Shown here: piece after piece, positions 1 through 11,767 of the stretch
Position numbering within the stretch: the stretch's first letter is position 1
Layout of the letters: each line of letters opens with the position of its first letter
Assembly: GCF_000003815.2 (NCBI RefSeq)
Contig: NC_049979.1
Coordinates: 20,160,291-20,224,290, forward strand
Reading direction: 5' to 3'
From: Branchiostoma floridae
Lineage: Eukaryota > Chordata > Leptocardii > Amphioxiformes > Branchiostomatidae
DNA: 64,000 nt
The notes under the pieces: model-generated
Databases searched by the model: none
Told to the model about the DNA's origin: nothing
The model's input: only the letters and a program-made list of their open reading frames with translations
Translations under genes and position numbers: made by a program

Positions 1-1882
1 TGTCCTACATACCGCATACTTCAGAATAACCTGAAATTTTGTATAGCTTAGGGCAACTATTTTTATCTGCCCAATTCGCCTATAGGGATCACATCTGTAC
101 ATGTTTAACTTCACGTGTCACATGTTTAACTTCTCTTAACACAATAGTAAAGAGGTGGTCGCATTACGTATACAGTGATCATGTATGTTGTACGGATAAA
201 CAATTTGGCACCGACTGCACGTTTCTGTTTAATATAGCTTTTTTTGGGGGGGGGGGACCTTGCATGTTTAACAAGTCTATTTTGTTTGGTTTTATCATGG
301 ACACAATTTGGGAAACATGTTTAACCTCAATGCTTGGTTTACAATTTTCACAATGTACTAAACACTGTCTCTGTCATCGATTCAATTTATGCAACAATCA
401 TAACCTCAGGAGAGGCTAGTATCGGACTTACAATGCTTTCTTTTGTAAACGATAACGATATCGCTATTAATCAACAATTATATATTATACCATATTCCGT
501 AACTTATACAAATCAACTCTATATACTAGTTTGTTTGTGTACTGATAATATGGGACGAGCGTTTGATATAATTTGGACTTTTGTTTCTGGCTTTCCGTAA
601 ATGTTTTTATGTCAATCTTCATTGTTTTTATCAATAAGTAAACAAATAAACAGAAAGCAACTAAAAATGACCTCTAACCTCTGGTACTGTTGTCATCCAC
701 CAGTATGACCTCCGCTAGTAGATGCGGAGGGGTTCTGTTGATGATGCTGTGAACGGACCGCATCACTGCCGAGAAAGCCTCATCAGTAAAGCACATGATG
801 ACGCTTGTTGGCGGTAAATACTCTGGGTACTTCTTTGTCTTACACCTGTATGAGAAACAAACAATAGTCTATGTTGAACTATGTCGTGTTGTATTGAGAC
901 AGGCCCAAGTATTAACAATATCTAGCTTCGAACTTTGTACTTGTACAACTCTTACTGTTCACCTTGATCTTACAAGCACAGTCCACTTTGACAATTTGAT
1001 TTACGTGTAAGAAGATATCATATCTTGTGTTTACATTATGGTGGCATGGAGATACCGTAACATAGAAAAATTAACATGCCCGTCCAAATGTTAGGTGAGA
1101 TAGGTTGTAATGTGCATGTAGGGCATTTCTTCCACTTAATACGACAAGTGTTACATGTACGTAGATAGAGACTATTGTGATATTTTTGTGCAACACTTAA
1201 TGATAGACAAGCTAACGGCAAGACAATTATCAGTGGGATGCATACGACGGAAAAGAAAAAGAAAGTACTAGTAATTTCGTATGCAGTAGATCATAAACAT
1301 AAATGATATCTTGTCTAAGTACTGTGGCCCAGTAACTTGATTGGGGTTGTGAAAAATTAATAGGTTGTCATTTAATGTCTACGGCTTCGTCATTGTCTGG
1401 TGTGTCGGACAAAGCGATATCGCACGTCCGGAGGGGGAGAGAGCTCTCAACCCCCTAGAGTCCGAAATTAAAGTTTAAAGTGCCCTAGTGTCCACGGGGA
1501 GGCTCAGACGCAATTACAGCAAATGGAGAGTACAGCGATACATTTTGTCGTAGTGTAGATTGCTAAGACGGTAAGCATCGGCACGTGTATATATGGTCTT
1601 GTTTAACAGATGTAGTATAGTTACAAACATGATGTATTACCGTGTCAGTCGTGCTCCCCTTTCTCAGTATTTCCACATCCCAGTCATTCATAACAAAGCA
1701 ATCAGGGGTCCTGATCTCACTTAACCCCACAGAATTAAACACCACTTAAACAATATGGGGCCCACCTCCTCGAAATTCAAAACACTGATTTGTACCTCGC
1801 CCCTCCTACAAATCTAAACCTGGCAGCAAGTGTAGTAGTAGTTGTAGTTGTAGTTGTAGTAGTAGTGGTGGTGGTAATAGTG

Positions 1883-1914
<32 letters not shown>

Positions 1915-2300
1915 GGTAGTAGTAGTAGTCGTAGTAGAAGTAGTAGTAGTGGTAGTAGTAGTAGTAGTAATAGTAATAGTAGTAGTAGTCAGCCACGGAG
2001 GTACTGTATATTCAAACATTGATGTAACGGTGGCCATAGTCGAGTACCGGTAGTACCTGAGGGATGAGGACGTTGTTTTATCTATTTCAGCAGCTGTGTC
2101 CGTTAAACGCCCGGATATCGGACATGTCGGAGGGAAAGGCCGTTGTTATATATTATGTGGTAACCATGTCCAGAGATAAAAAGAAACGGCGCCCAGCGGG
2201 GTACTTTACAGACTACTGGCGATAGACGGCTTTTAAACATGTGTTTGTCTGCATGACGTGGCCTGTTTCAAAATTAACGCTGTTGACTGAACGCTTGACG
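1..2300. other. Intergenic, no supported gene
   Basis: No exon with convincing splice sites or recognisable protein was seen. The reading frames here are short, low in complexity or frequently interrupted. The only distinct structure is the trinucleotide repeat listed separately. Confidence 0.5.
1832..1989. repeat. GTA/GTG trinucleotide microsatellite
   Basis: About 158 bases of imperfect GTA repeats with GTG, GTC and GAA interruptions. It creates spurious poly-Val, poly-Thr and poly-Tyr frames on both strands, none of which should be read as protein. Confidence 0.95.
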
Positions 2301-2429
2301 ATCTTATTTTGTTCTTTTTGACCTTATGTTTGATAGGCATAAACAATATCGCCAGTGCTGATAGACTAGAAACAAGAGAGCGGCTGACTAAGCGTTTATG
2401 CTACACAGTCGGAGTGCACAAAATCGATC

Positions 2430-2530
2430 AAAGTTTGGTTGCTGAGACCCTGCGGCCTGGGAATCGAACCCGGAACTCTGGCCCACTTGCCAGCAACATT
2501 CTTACGTGGCCAAGGATATGTCCCGCTGTT
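2430..2530 (-). repeat. Possible tRNA-derived SINE fragment
   Basis: On the minus strand the segment holds CCGGGTTCGATTCCC, a good match to the RNA polymerase III B box (T arm of tRNA). Just before it is a CTGGC/GCCAG stem like an anticodon arm. I could not find a convincing A box or a full cloverleaf, so a functional tRNA is unlikely. A degraded tRNA-derived SINE is the best reading. Confidence 0.35.
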
Positions 2531-2665
2531 GTGTACATGTGTCAATGCGGCGACAGCCAAACGTTTACACACAAGAACACTGTGACGTTGTTCAGGTTTA
2601 ACAAGCGTACAATTAGTGACTATTCAGTCACAAGGGTCTGGGAAAGTATGGATTGGGTTACTCAC

Positions 2666-3231
2666 TCTGGTAGCCTGGTGTCTGGAATAGACCGCTCGTA
2701 AGAGATTTTGTCGCTGACGTATTTGTTGAAAGAAGCGAGTTTCCAGCCCGCCTTTACTTGAGGCTCTTCCTCGGGTTTTGTGGTGACACCTTTCCCGTGT
2801 TCTCCCGGCCCGTTCGGGTCCCTGGGCATAGAAGTCACGTCGTAATTTAACGGAGGCATCCATTTGATGTCCTCGTTGCGGATTTCCTTCCATTTTTGGT
2901 TTACCTGTGGTATCTTAGGCCACGCGTCCTTCTGTTTGTCTACTTCCGGTTGACCCCCTTTCACAGGTGGGACGTTCTGTATACTCTCCGCAGGTGAGTC
3001 CGGGTACACCTGGCCGCGGGGAGGGCCCCTCCTCCTGTGTCCTGCCGCCGCGTCATCGGGATAAACAGGGTCGTCTCTCGGCTTGAGGGGTCTCCCCTGC
3101 GCGTCCCTGAACGCCCTGACGGCGGTGTTGTCTTGCCATGTTCCACAGAAGGACAGCAGTACTACATCCACAGCGACCCAGAACAGACTGGTGACGATGA
3201 CTGCGTGTAACACCTTCGGGTTCACGCCCAT
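2666..3231 (-). CDS. Polypeptide GalNAc-transferase-like protein, first coding exon (partial)
   Basis: This exon encodes the N-terminal 188 residues of a type II Golgi membrane protein. The short cytoplasmic start (MGVNPKV) is followed by a hydrophobic anchor at about residues 8-30. A Pro/charged stem region runs to about residue 165. The exon ends with FNKYVSDKISYERSIPDTRL, which resembles the segment opening the catalytic domain of UDP-GalNAc:polypeptide N-acetylgalactosaminyltransferases (family pattern FN...SD.I...R..PD.R). These enzymes start mucin-type O-glycosylation in the Golgi. The exon ends at a strong donor (CCAGA|gtgagt, last exonic base 2666) in phase 2. The rest of the gene lies outside the window on the left. 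The anchor-stem architecture and the terminal motif are seen; the family assignment is inferred because the glycosyltransferase domain is not present here. The ATG at 3231 is the first in frame before the hydrophobic anchor. Confidence 0.62.
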
Positions 3232-3589
3232 TCTCCGTGTAACGTTACCTCACCTGTCGACACCCCCGTCCTCCCCCACACACCTTCACGGCCGCATGCT
3301 GTAGCCGGCTCCAATGTTTCTGTCCCGCAAAAATCCTGGAATTCCGTGGCACGCGGTTTTGTTGCAGCTCTGACGTGGAAGCGTAGTTGTGAAGGGGGTA
3401 GTCCGACTTCCCGTGCCCTGGTGACCCCGCGGAACCGGTTATTATCACACACTTGATGACGCAAGGCGACTGCGCATGTGCCGTGCTATTATTTACCTGT
3501 GCAAACATTTACATGTCCCAGCTGGCTGCTCCAAGATAGGTGTGCCAAAGTGCGTGACAAACCATGTGGCCTCTGGGACAGAAAGCCTT

Positions 3590-3640
3590 TTTTTCATACA
3601 AAAAGAGCTCGCACTATATATGTATATAGTCCCGGGCTAA
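3590..3640 (-). promoter_or_regulatory. Possible TATA element for the GalNAc-transferase-like gene
   Basis: A near-palindromic ACTATATATGTATATAGT lies at 3612-3629, about 380 bases upstream of the minus-strand start codon. It could act as a TATA box in either direction. No initiator or transcript evidence is visible, so this is tentative. Confidence 0.25.
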
Positions 3641-4529
3641 TTCTCTCAGCTGGCGACGCCACATAAAACGCCTCCCCTACCAAGCCCGGGTAGAACACAA
3701 AGCGCGCTGGCAGTCCTGAAGGGAATTCCTCTCGGAGCTTGAAAATTCCACCGACTTCCGTGGTTTCCTGAGTTCAAAGATTCGCGTAAATGTTTTCACT
3801 TGTATAAACGACGCACGCATTGGGCCTTCGTACTATGGAAGGTATTTACGAGACCGTCTTTGACTCCTAAGTCTTTTAAAGTTCGGCTGTTTCTATCCAA
3901 GTCCAAAGCACGACCCACAGACCAGTCGTGACTACTTCTCGAAGTTCTATACCAAAGTTACGTACGCTTCAATAGTGTAGAAAGATCCACATGGTTTCAG
4001 GTCGTCCCCAGGGCCTGTATAAAGTGTTCCCCGCGGCCAGAGAGCACGGAATCAACTACTTCTCCAATCGCGCTGGCATGCCGAAATCCTCCGCAGTGTT
4101 TAGTGTTTTAGATAACAAAGCCCGCGGACGTGTGGGAGCTTATCCACCAGTTAGGCTTAATAATGCCGGTAGCGCCGCGCACAGAAAGCCGTCTTGAAAG
4201 TCGAAGCTTGACTCTGTAATCCAATTTTTCCGTTCCTTTTCTGCTCAGCTTCAGGCAACACCGGTCGGAACGCAACTCAAAACACCTGTTCAAGCATCGA
4301 GGTGAGTGAACGCCAACGCCTGCGTCGGACAGTGACCCCCCGTGCAATATCGATATGAGGAGGGATGAAGGTCCAGAAAACCGCACATTGGATCGCTTGC
4401 TGCTCAGCTGCTGTTACAGTACTTGGCGTGCGTTTTCGGCATCTCTTTTCGGCCATGAGTCCACTTGGTAAGAAAACAAACCACAGAGACGATAAAAAGG
4501 CAGTTAACGCAGCGGCATGGGAACTTCAG

Positions 4530-4718
4530 TACTGTATATTGATTTAAGTTCGCGGGACTTAATTTCGCGGTGTCTAAAACAAAAGGGAAAGGAGATGTTC
4601 AAATTCATCCCGAGGGACGCATAAGAATGAGAACGAGTAGTAGATGTTCGCGGTGGCTTAAGTTTGCGGTGGAGAAGTAACCGTGAACACCACCGCGACT
4701 ATTTCTAGATTTACAGTA
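4530..4718. mobile_element. MITE with internal TTCGCGGT motifs, copy 1
   Basis: The ends are a degenerate TACTGTAtAtTG and ATTTACAGTA inverted pair. Internal AAGTTCGCGG and GTTCGCGGT motifs match the better preserved copies at 38331-38531 and 56011-56222. No coding capacity is present. Confidence 0.6.
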
Positions 4719-4789
4719 AACAGGGGATACTACAGCACTAGACATAGCAAGTAGTCTAATCCGTCACATGAAACCTTGGTTTTCCTTGC

Positions 4790-4940
4790 TTTTCTCCAAA
4801 CAGAGGCTACATGGTGTGTGTGTGTGGGGGGGGGGGGGGGGGTGTAATAGTAGCGGCCGCGATTTGGACTGGGCAGACAGGCGAAAGAAATCAATACTTA
4901 GTACTAGCCACGACCGTAATCTCTGCTTGGAGAATAGCGC
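4790..4940. mobile_element. Probable MITE of the CTCCAAGCAGA family
   Basis: The left end TTCTCCAAACAGAG and right end CTCTGCTTGGAGAA form imperfect terminal inverted repeats around about 120 bases that include a GT/G tract. The same end sequence recurs at several other places in the window. Confidence 0.5.
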
Positions 4941-5817
4941 CCCGCCAGTTTTTTTTTCTACGGCTGCCAAAAGATTGCACATCTTGAAAAATCATCTAGT
5001 CTGGTTTCGATCGCCTCAGTCTGATAAAGGTAAACATGTCAAGTCAAAAGTCGGGGTTTCCGTCTCAGATTGAGGAAACTGACACGGAAGAACATTCCAG
5101 TGGGGGCGATGTAGAATTAGAAACCTCAGCCTGGATTCCGGACCCCCAGCACGATCTCAATAATATCTGATCATATCTATTGTGTTGGCCTAACTGTGTA
5201 GACCATGGAAACAGTCTAGCATCCGGGTTATAGAAACCTCTGAACGCTGTAATGCACAAGCCTGATAGAAGCTATCCTTGCCCGACCATCCTTCAAGCTT
5301 CTAGCAGCCCTACCACTACTGTCCAGGCTTCTCGGTTGGAGGCCCAATATAATGAGCCCCCAACATGAAAAGTTGTGTAACACAGGCTAGAAACTATCTC
5401 ATCTCATCAGATCTGTTGTCAAAAATTTCTCATCTTTGATTACAAACCCTCTCTACTACCTCCCTGTAGGTAGTACGTAATCCCGAACCCCTATGGTATT
5501 GTATGTAGGACATGTGTAGGAAAAAACGAAGCGGAAGGGCGGACCTGTCTTTAGCCGAGAGGGCCAGTCAGACTTGATTAAAGGACCAGACCTTCAAAGA
5601 TCGTGTCTGTGAGAAGTTAATCTCCGTAAATAAGACGGACAGATGACCCGGATGTGATAATGGGTGTAAGTAAGTAAGGCGCTAAGTTAGCGGAATTGAT
5701 GACACGTAATGACAAGAAAGAATGTAACTAAAAGCAGTCTTCATGAACCTCCTATTTTTATCATAATCGACACTGCTTTTTTTTACAAGTTACCTTCAAA
5801 CTAACTAAATAACTTCA

Positions 5818-5954
5818 AGCCCCAAGCAGATATGTTAGAAGGGAAAATTCATTTCCTACATTACCTTTCTGTGAGTAAGAAAAATGTAGCAACTGATTTT
5901 TTAATATGAAAATTCATCTTTCGACCTTTCCTTGCAAACATCTGCTTGGAGATG
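5818..5954. mobile_element. MITE of the CTCCAAGCAGA family
   Basis: The left end CAAGCAGATATGTT and right end AACATCTGCTTGGAG are inverted repeats about 100 bases apart. The interior is AT-rich and also partly inverted. No open reading frame is present. Confidence 0.55.
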
Positions 5955-8900
5955 GCTGCTATATTTCCTATATCTTTAGAAGTACACAATGTCAGAACAG
6001 ACTAAAACAGTCTTCCTTTAACAGAATAGCAATGCATGAATCTTTATTGAATCTCATGAAGAGATTGGTCCAGTACGTGTAAAAAAACGCGGCTTCAAAA
6101 TTAAAAGGCTTTGGTTTGAAAACATCGATCAGTCGTGAAAGAAGAATAGACCTGACGTTGAGAATATGTCATTCACACGAAGTAAGATGTCACATATGAC
6201 TGAAACGATGATCAAACCCATACTCTTCTAACATCTAACACGATGAAATACACATAACTGGTAGAGAAGGGCACCCCAGAGGAACAGATCTATCAGGTGC
6301 TGTCTCCCGTAGTGAGACCTGGCTCCGTCGCCGAAACCCCACAAATCACCTGATTGGAGCGGAGCCAGTAGACCGGGATTCCCGCCGGGAGCGGCCGCTG
6401 CCACCGCCGGGTCAAAAGGCTTCCCCCGTCTACCGCTAACAAGATCTTTGATGACCTGATTAAGTCCAACCTGGAGCTCCCTGTACGCAACACTCCCCTA
6501 AATACCCCTTATCTCTCTGTACGTCTGGAATAATACTAGTCCTACACGGGGCAAAGTGGCCTTCCACGGTTCGGCTTCGTCTGTCGTTTATGCTGAGAGA
6601 AAGCTTAGTATGGACGAACAGCGACTCGGCCCTGACGTGTATAAAGTGAATGCAGGTGACATCCAGGAGGGGGGTTGGGCACTCACAAGCTTACTGCGAG
6701 TTGATTGGTTCATTTAAGTGCAATAAAACCTCAGCAGATATGGACCATTTGTTATTGTTGTTTCTTTACGGTAAGAAGAAGAGTTTTTCCTCTACTCAGG
6801 TCATTGCCCTTTTGGCTCTAATTCAACGTTAAGCGTTCTTGACAAATCATTCGGGAAGCGTAATTGATTGTATTATTCCTGGTAGCAAATTAATTCTAAC
6901 CTGAATTCATCGTTAAGCGTTATTATTAACTTAAAGCGAAGTCGAACGCCAGATCGTCCAAAGCACAGCGTCCGATTGTGTCGATGTTCATAAAAAAGTA
7001 ACTTTTGTACAATGTACAGAGTATGGCATCTACTGGTATATAACTACAGGTCCATAAACGTAATCTAATTGATACAAGGATGTGTATATAGTATGGGGTG
7101 AGAATGGGCTTTTACAAAAGGCATTGGAGTAATTTCTAACGTCTGATATATTCTCTGATATATATTTTCCCATGTATTACCGTGCAGGGATTGTCACGTG
7201 GTATTCAATTCTGTATTTAAATCTGACATTCAACTCCTAGTTTTGTCACACATCCCATGAATGCAACGGAACAATCCATTGAAATCCTTTACAAAACCTT
7301 TCTCAATAACAAAGGAGATTATTTTTCGTATAACTTTGTAATAACAAGTCAATGTACCGTTAACGTCAACCAGTCCTTCTGATTTCCCATTACGTTGCCT
7401 GTGTTCTAAATGTGCCATTTGCCAGGGTCCCTTTTCCTCTATAACGCTTGTTTTTTTAGACCTTGGGGGCGTCTAATAGACAAAAACATTAGACAGCCAA
7501 CTTTGAAAATGCCTAAAAAGCACAAGTGTAAACACCTAGGCGAACCATACATCTGTTTGGAGATCAAAAGTGGGTAACACTACTAACAGGGTACTCGCTA
7601 CCCAAAGAACAGGTGTAGGTTCACGCGCCAATTCCAAACATCACAGGCACCATACCACAAGTACACGTGTTTTACATTTGATGGCCCGGAGCGCATTCAG
7701 AAGACGTCCAAGAACAAGTTTCCGTACAGACCAGACTTATGTTCGTCTTAGTTACTCCGTGACCTGTCTGCTCCACGTGCCAACAACGACTGACAGGATG
7801 ATTTGTCGTCTGAAATTTGAAAAAAAGACTACATTTTTCCCAGTACTTTTTTTATTCCTCTTATTTTCTTCTTTCGTTTGCCCACTCGCAGACGATTCGT
7901 TATTTGCCGAAGTACAGCCACCCCAACGGACATACCCCTTCAGGTCTCTTTCCCAGTGCATTTATCTGTAAATACTTGTCCGTGAATAGCATCTTTAAGA
8001 ACTTCATTAAGAACTGATGTGAATTTAAAACTTCTCTCAAATTCTCTTACATAATTTTTCCATATTTTCTAGATATCATGATGTTGTTGAACTTAGTCGG
8101 TCGGAGAAACGTAACGCATTTATTTCAACCAATAGGATTTGATGGAGACTTTAAAAACAAATACACATGTATAGATGGGGCAACAACAGAGGCAACGTCG
8201 AAAATTAAAACCATTGGACGACTCTAACTCTGTACTGTGACATTCGAAAGAGCTCTGGCTTGATGAAAGATGCACAATTCGAATAATGTTGATGGTTCTA
8301 TGATTCGTAGGCATCAACACCCATATCTCTCCTTCGCACTAGTCGTCAAGTTCATTTAAATACCCACATTTATGGTTGATATACAGAACATACGTTTGAT
8401 ATACAGAATGTACTTATATATAGTGCAGTCGTTAATAAGAACCATATTTCGCGGTTGTCTGTATTACATTAACCCTAAGCACTTGAAAGGTCATCCTTTG
8501 GGTTATCAAACCTTCCGTAGAACTTCATTCTTCTGAAATATTTCACCTGCAATAACCTCTAACTCGGGGTCAAATCAGGTCTACGTCTCGCAGGGGCTTC
8601 AAAGGTGTGTTGAATACATTGGACTTTTAACTATGTATGATTTCGCTCTAAGCGCTCCTTTCTCGAGATCTTTGATATTTCCCGGTATAGAGTCATGGGT
8701 AAAGTCATGCTCATTAATTTCTTCACATATGTCTCCCCTTTACATGGGCCCGTAGAGACATTACCAGGAAATGTTGAAGACAACGATGTCGTTTGATACC
8801 ATGGTAACCGTGTACCCAGCCAGAGCTTGCATACCAAAACAAAATGGACAGGTGTCGCTTTTTCAAGCCAGTTGGCTGTGTCGTTTTTCGTGTGAGGCCG

Positions 8901-9592
8901 GTGATGCACGTCTACATTTGTACTAGCGAGCCTGAGGGCCTTTTGCACTAATTTGAGGGGTGTAAATTGGTGGAAAAGATTTCTATGTTCGCATTTTATG
9001 TGAACACTCCTAGTTGGAATCCAATGACAGAGCTTTAACACAAGGTCAACCGTAGTGTATGAAGATTAAAGAGATTCAATGCCAGTATTTTTGCATCCAA
9101 TGAAATGATGTCACCAATGAGTATCAATGCCCTTCCCGCTACAGCGACGCTGTAAACATTTAACCAAGTTTGTTGAACATCCATCAGTAATGTCACCGAA
9201 ACACAGCATATACTTCAGTCCATACTAACGTTAAATGTACAACATGCCGGAAAGTGTCTTTTGCATCTTCGCTAACATACGAAGGACATAACGTTACATA
9301 TGGCCTAAAGATAATACATATATGAACATCAAAATTTGTATTTTGATAGATTCTACTGATATTTGGTAGGTGGGTAGAGGTCTCTTACTCTCTGCTTCGT
9401 GAGCTACCGACTATCAAAAATCACGACCAAGGCATGTTCGGAGCACGAGATATCAAAAGTGGAATTTCCAATGCAGTACCTCAAAAAGTTTCCAGGGGCC
9501 AATTATCGAACTTGACATTCGTTTTGCTGACCTACTAAATATCAGTAGAATCCATCAAAAGCCTCTTGAGTTATGCTGGTGACAGACAGACA

Positions 9593-9650
9593 GACACACA
9601 CACACACACACACGCACACACACACACATGACACACACATGACACATACA
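9593..9650. repeat. CA microsatellite
   Basis: About 58 bases of CA dinucleotide repeat with scattered G and TGA interruptions. Confidence 0.9.
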
Positions 9651-10334
9651 GACAAACACTTCCAAAAATACCTTTCTTGGCGAAGGTATTGATGAATTCA
9701 AAATTCCATCGTCAATGTAGGTTTTGCTGTCTATGATACAAAAGGAATACAAAAGGACAGTCCTGTTCTGGAGTTGACCCGAATTGGTAGAATTCACAAA
9801 ATGCACATACTGTAGTTTTACTTGTACCAAAAACTGTGTCGCGAAGTAAACTTACTTGAAAACTGTGTAGACAAATTAACTTGCCAAGACACTGCCGGTT
9901 GGTCTGGTGCGGCAGCTACAATATTCATGTAATTTGTCTGCGGACACCGGGTGTTATTACATGTTTTGTGGCGTGATGTATTGTTGCCAGAGGCCTGTAC
10001 GCTTCCATTTTCATCCGTAACGCCGATATAGGTATGATCTTCAATTTAAGCATAAAGGGACCTCGTAACAGTAGAGGCTGTCAGTCATTCAAGTCTTGAT
10101 CATCACTGTTTATATCAGACTGGAGTTAACAATTGGTCTGTACAATGACATTATACAGGGATGTCCTTGGTATGCAGAATAGCAGACTCATTAAAGAACA
10201 ATTTCCAGTCTGTTGCAATCGAAAAGTCCTTCCGTGTCCAGTCTTTTGCCTGAAGGCCGGAACAGGAAGGTCCCGTTACTACCAGCGAGGAAATAACGGG
10301 ATTCACGTGGCAAATGACCTCCCCAATCCCCGAC

Positions 10335-10540
10335 AATGATTGGTCAGAAGCTGAGAGCTGCAACCAATCAGAGGAGTTGCTCTCCTGATCGATTTGGATA
10401 AACAATGTCATAAAAGGGTAAACGTTGGAGTTACTGACTGTGCGGACCAAGATATCGTTTTCAAGCTACAAGCTTTCAATCATCGAGCATTTGTTGAGTG
10501 ACCACCGGTGAGAAAACGACGGACAGCTCACTGAAGGAAG
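10335..10540 (+). promoter_or_regulatory. Likely promoter and noncoding first exon of the LRR gene
   Basis: Two opposed CCAAT elements (ATTGGTC at 10339-10345 and CCAATCA at 10364-10370) precede a TATA-like ATAAAAGG at about 10410-10417. About 100 bases further on are two possible donors, CCG|gtgaga at 10508 and AAG|gttagt at 10541. A matching acceptor (cctttctccag, ending 11743) lies 24 bases before the LRR start codon. A short 5' noncoding exon spliced to the coding exon is therefore proposed. The motifs are seen; the transcript is inferred. Confidence 0.45.
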
Positions 10541-11767
10541 GTTAGTAACAGATTGTGTTTAAACGCGCTATCATGGTGTATCGATCATGGTGTGCTCGTC
10601 AATATGACCAATATGCCATTCTGCTATGTCGCGTGTTAACCATACTGTTTAGCACCGATATGTTCTAGCTTCAAGTCTGAAAGTATGATAGGTCCTTACT
10701 AAATGTAGCTTACAAACTGAAATTCATACAATTTGCGAGAGTTTACGATATTGTAAGATTGTCTTACACCCATGGCCCTTATTAGCTCTTGCGAAAATTG
10801 CCTCGGCGTCTTTTCGCCAGTAGCTAAATGTCGAGCATTGCCTTGTCTTACATAGTACAGTACCTAATATTTAAAGTAGTTGGGATTCGGTTGTTGGATG
10901 AAAATCATTGTAACAGTTGCCTGATCCATAAGATAAGGAGGTATGAGGAAATTGGACCAAAATGTTCCTTGATGTTCCTTTCCCTCCTCCATCCGTCCAT
11001 TCAATTGATGAAATGACATAACCTTCTTTGCCATAAATCTGCGTGTTTGTTCCCAAACATAACTTAACCTGAATCTATCGCTTTCGCTTCGGTGAAAAAT
11101 AGAAAACCTCGTTGGATTTCAAAGAAAAAATACACGCATGTGGCTTATAGAGATTTGTATTTTTCAAGGAGGTTAAAATAGAGTTATAGTTATACAATAG
11201 CTAAAAGTTGGTAATGGAATTATTTGACTGCACGTTAATTTCGCTGCTTCGACGGACTTCCAAGGATGTGGTCAATTTGAAATTAACCCAGCCAGTCATA
11301 ATACTATGGAGAACAAATTGAGATATTTCAGTCTCAGGGAGATGCGCCTTTTATTTTTTGTGCCAAATTTCATCTCATTTGATGAAAAATTGAGCTTGTT
11401 GTAACACCAATGGTATTACTTTTTGAAGGAATCTCAAACAAAAGGACAAACCTCGACACCCTGCGATAGTAAAAAGTTTTTTAAACATCTGTTACAGAGA
11501 TCATCCCTGTCACTATAAATATTATAACTGTCATTCTTAGATTATAATTGCCATTCATATCCTCAGTCTGACGGTAATGTCGATGATGATAGTAGTGACA
11601 ATACAACTGAGTAGTGTCTACTGTTGCACACTGCAGGGTGATCTGGCCTTCGGATAGTTGTGGCTGACCAACTCGCAAATTTGACATCATCCTCTCAAGA
11701 CCAATAAAGAGCGAGACAAGGTCAGTGTTAAGCCTTTCTCCAGTGTAGAGCTTAGATACGACATCTA

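Larger units (their letters stand above)
3641..10330. other. Long gene-poor stretch
   Basis: No gene could be assembled. It contains MITEs at 4530-4718, 4790-4940 and 5818-5954 and a CA microsatellite at 9593-9650. A 44-codon acidic frame at 5036-5170 is described under findings. A GC-rich patch at 6250-6500 has short open frames but no coherent exon. Confidence 0.5.

Noticed and set aside
1777-2053. Poly-Val, poly-Thr and poly-Tyr reading frames
   Set aside because: Translation of a GTA microsatellite in different frames; no gene context.
6250-6540. GC-rich patch with short open frames resembling an exon
   Set aside because: Plus-strand frames break within 100 bases, and the longest minus-strand frame (66 codons) has no coherent splice pair or family similarity.
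8631-9041. 136-codon minus-strand frame
   Set aside because: It has no ATG at its start, no recognisable motif and no supporting splice sites.
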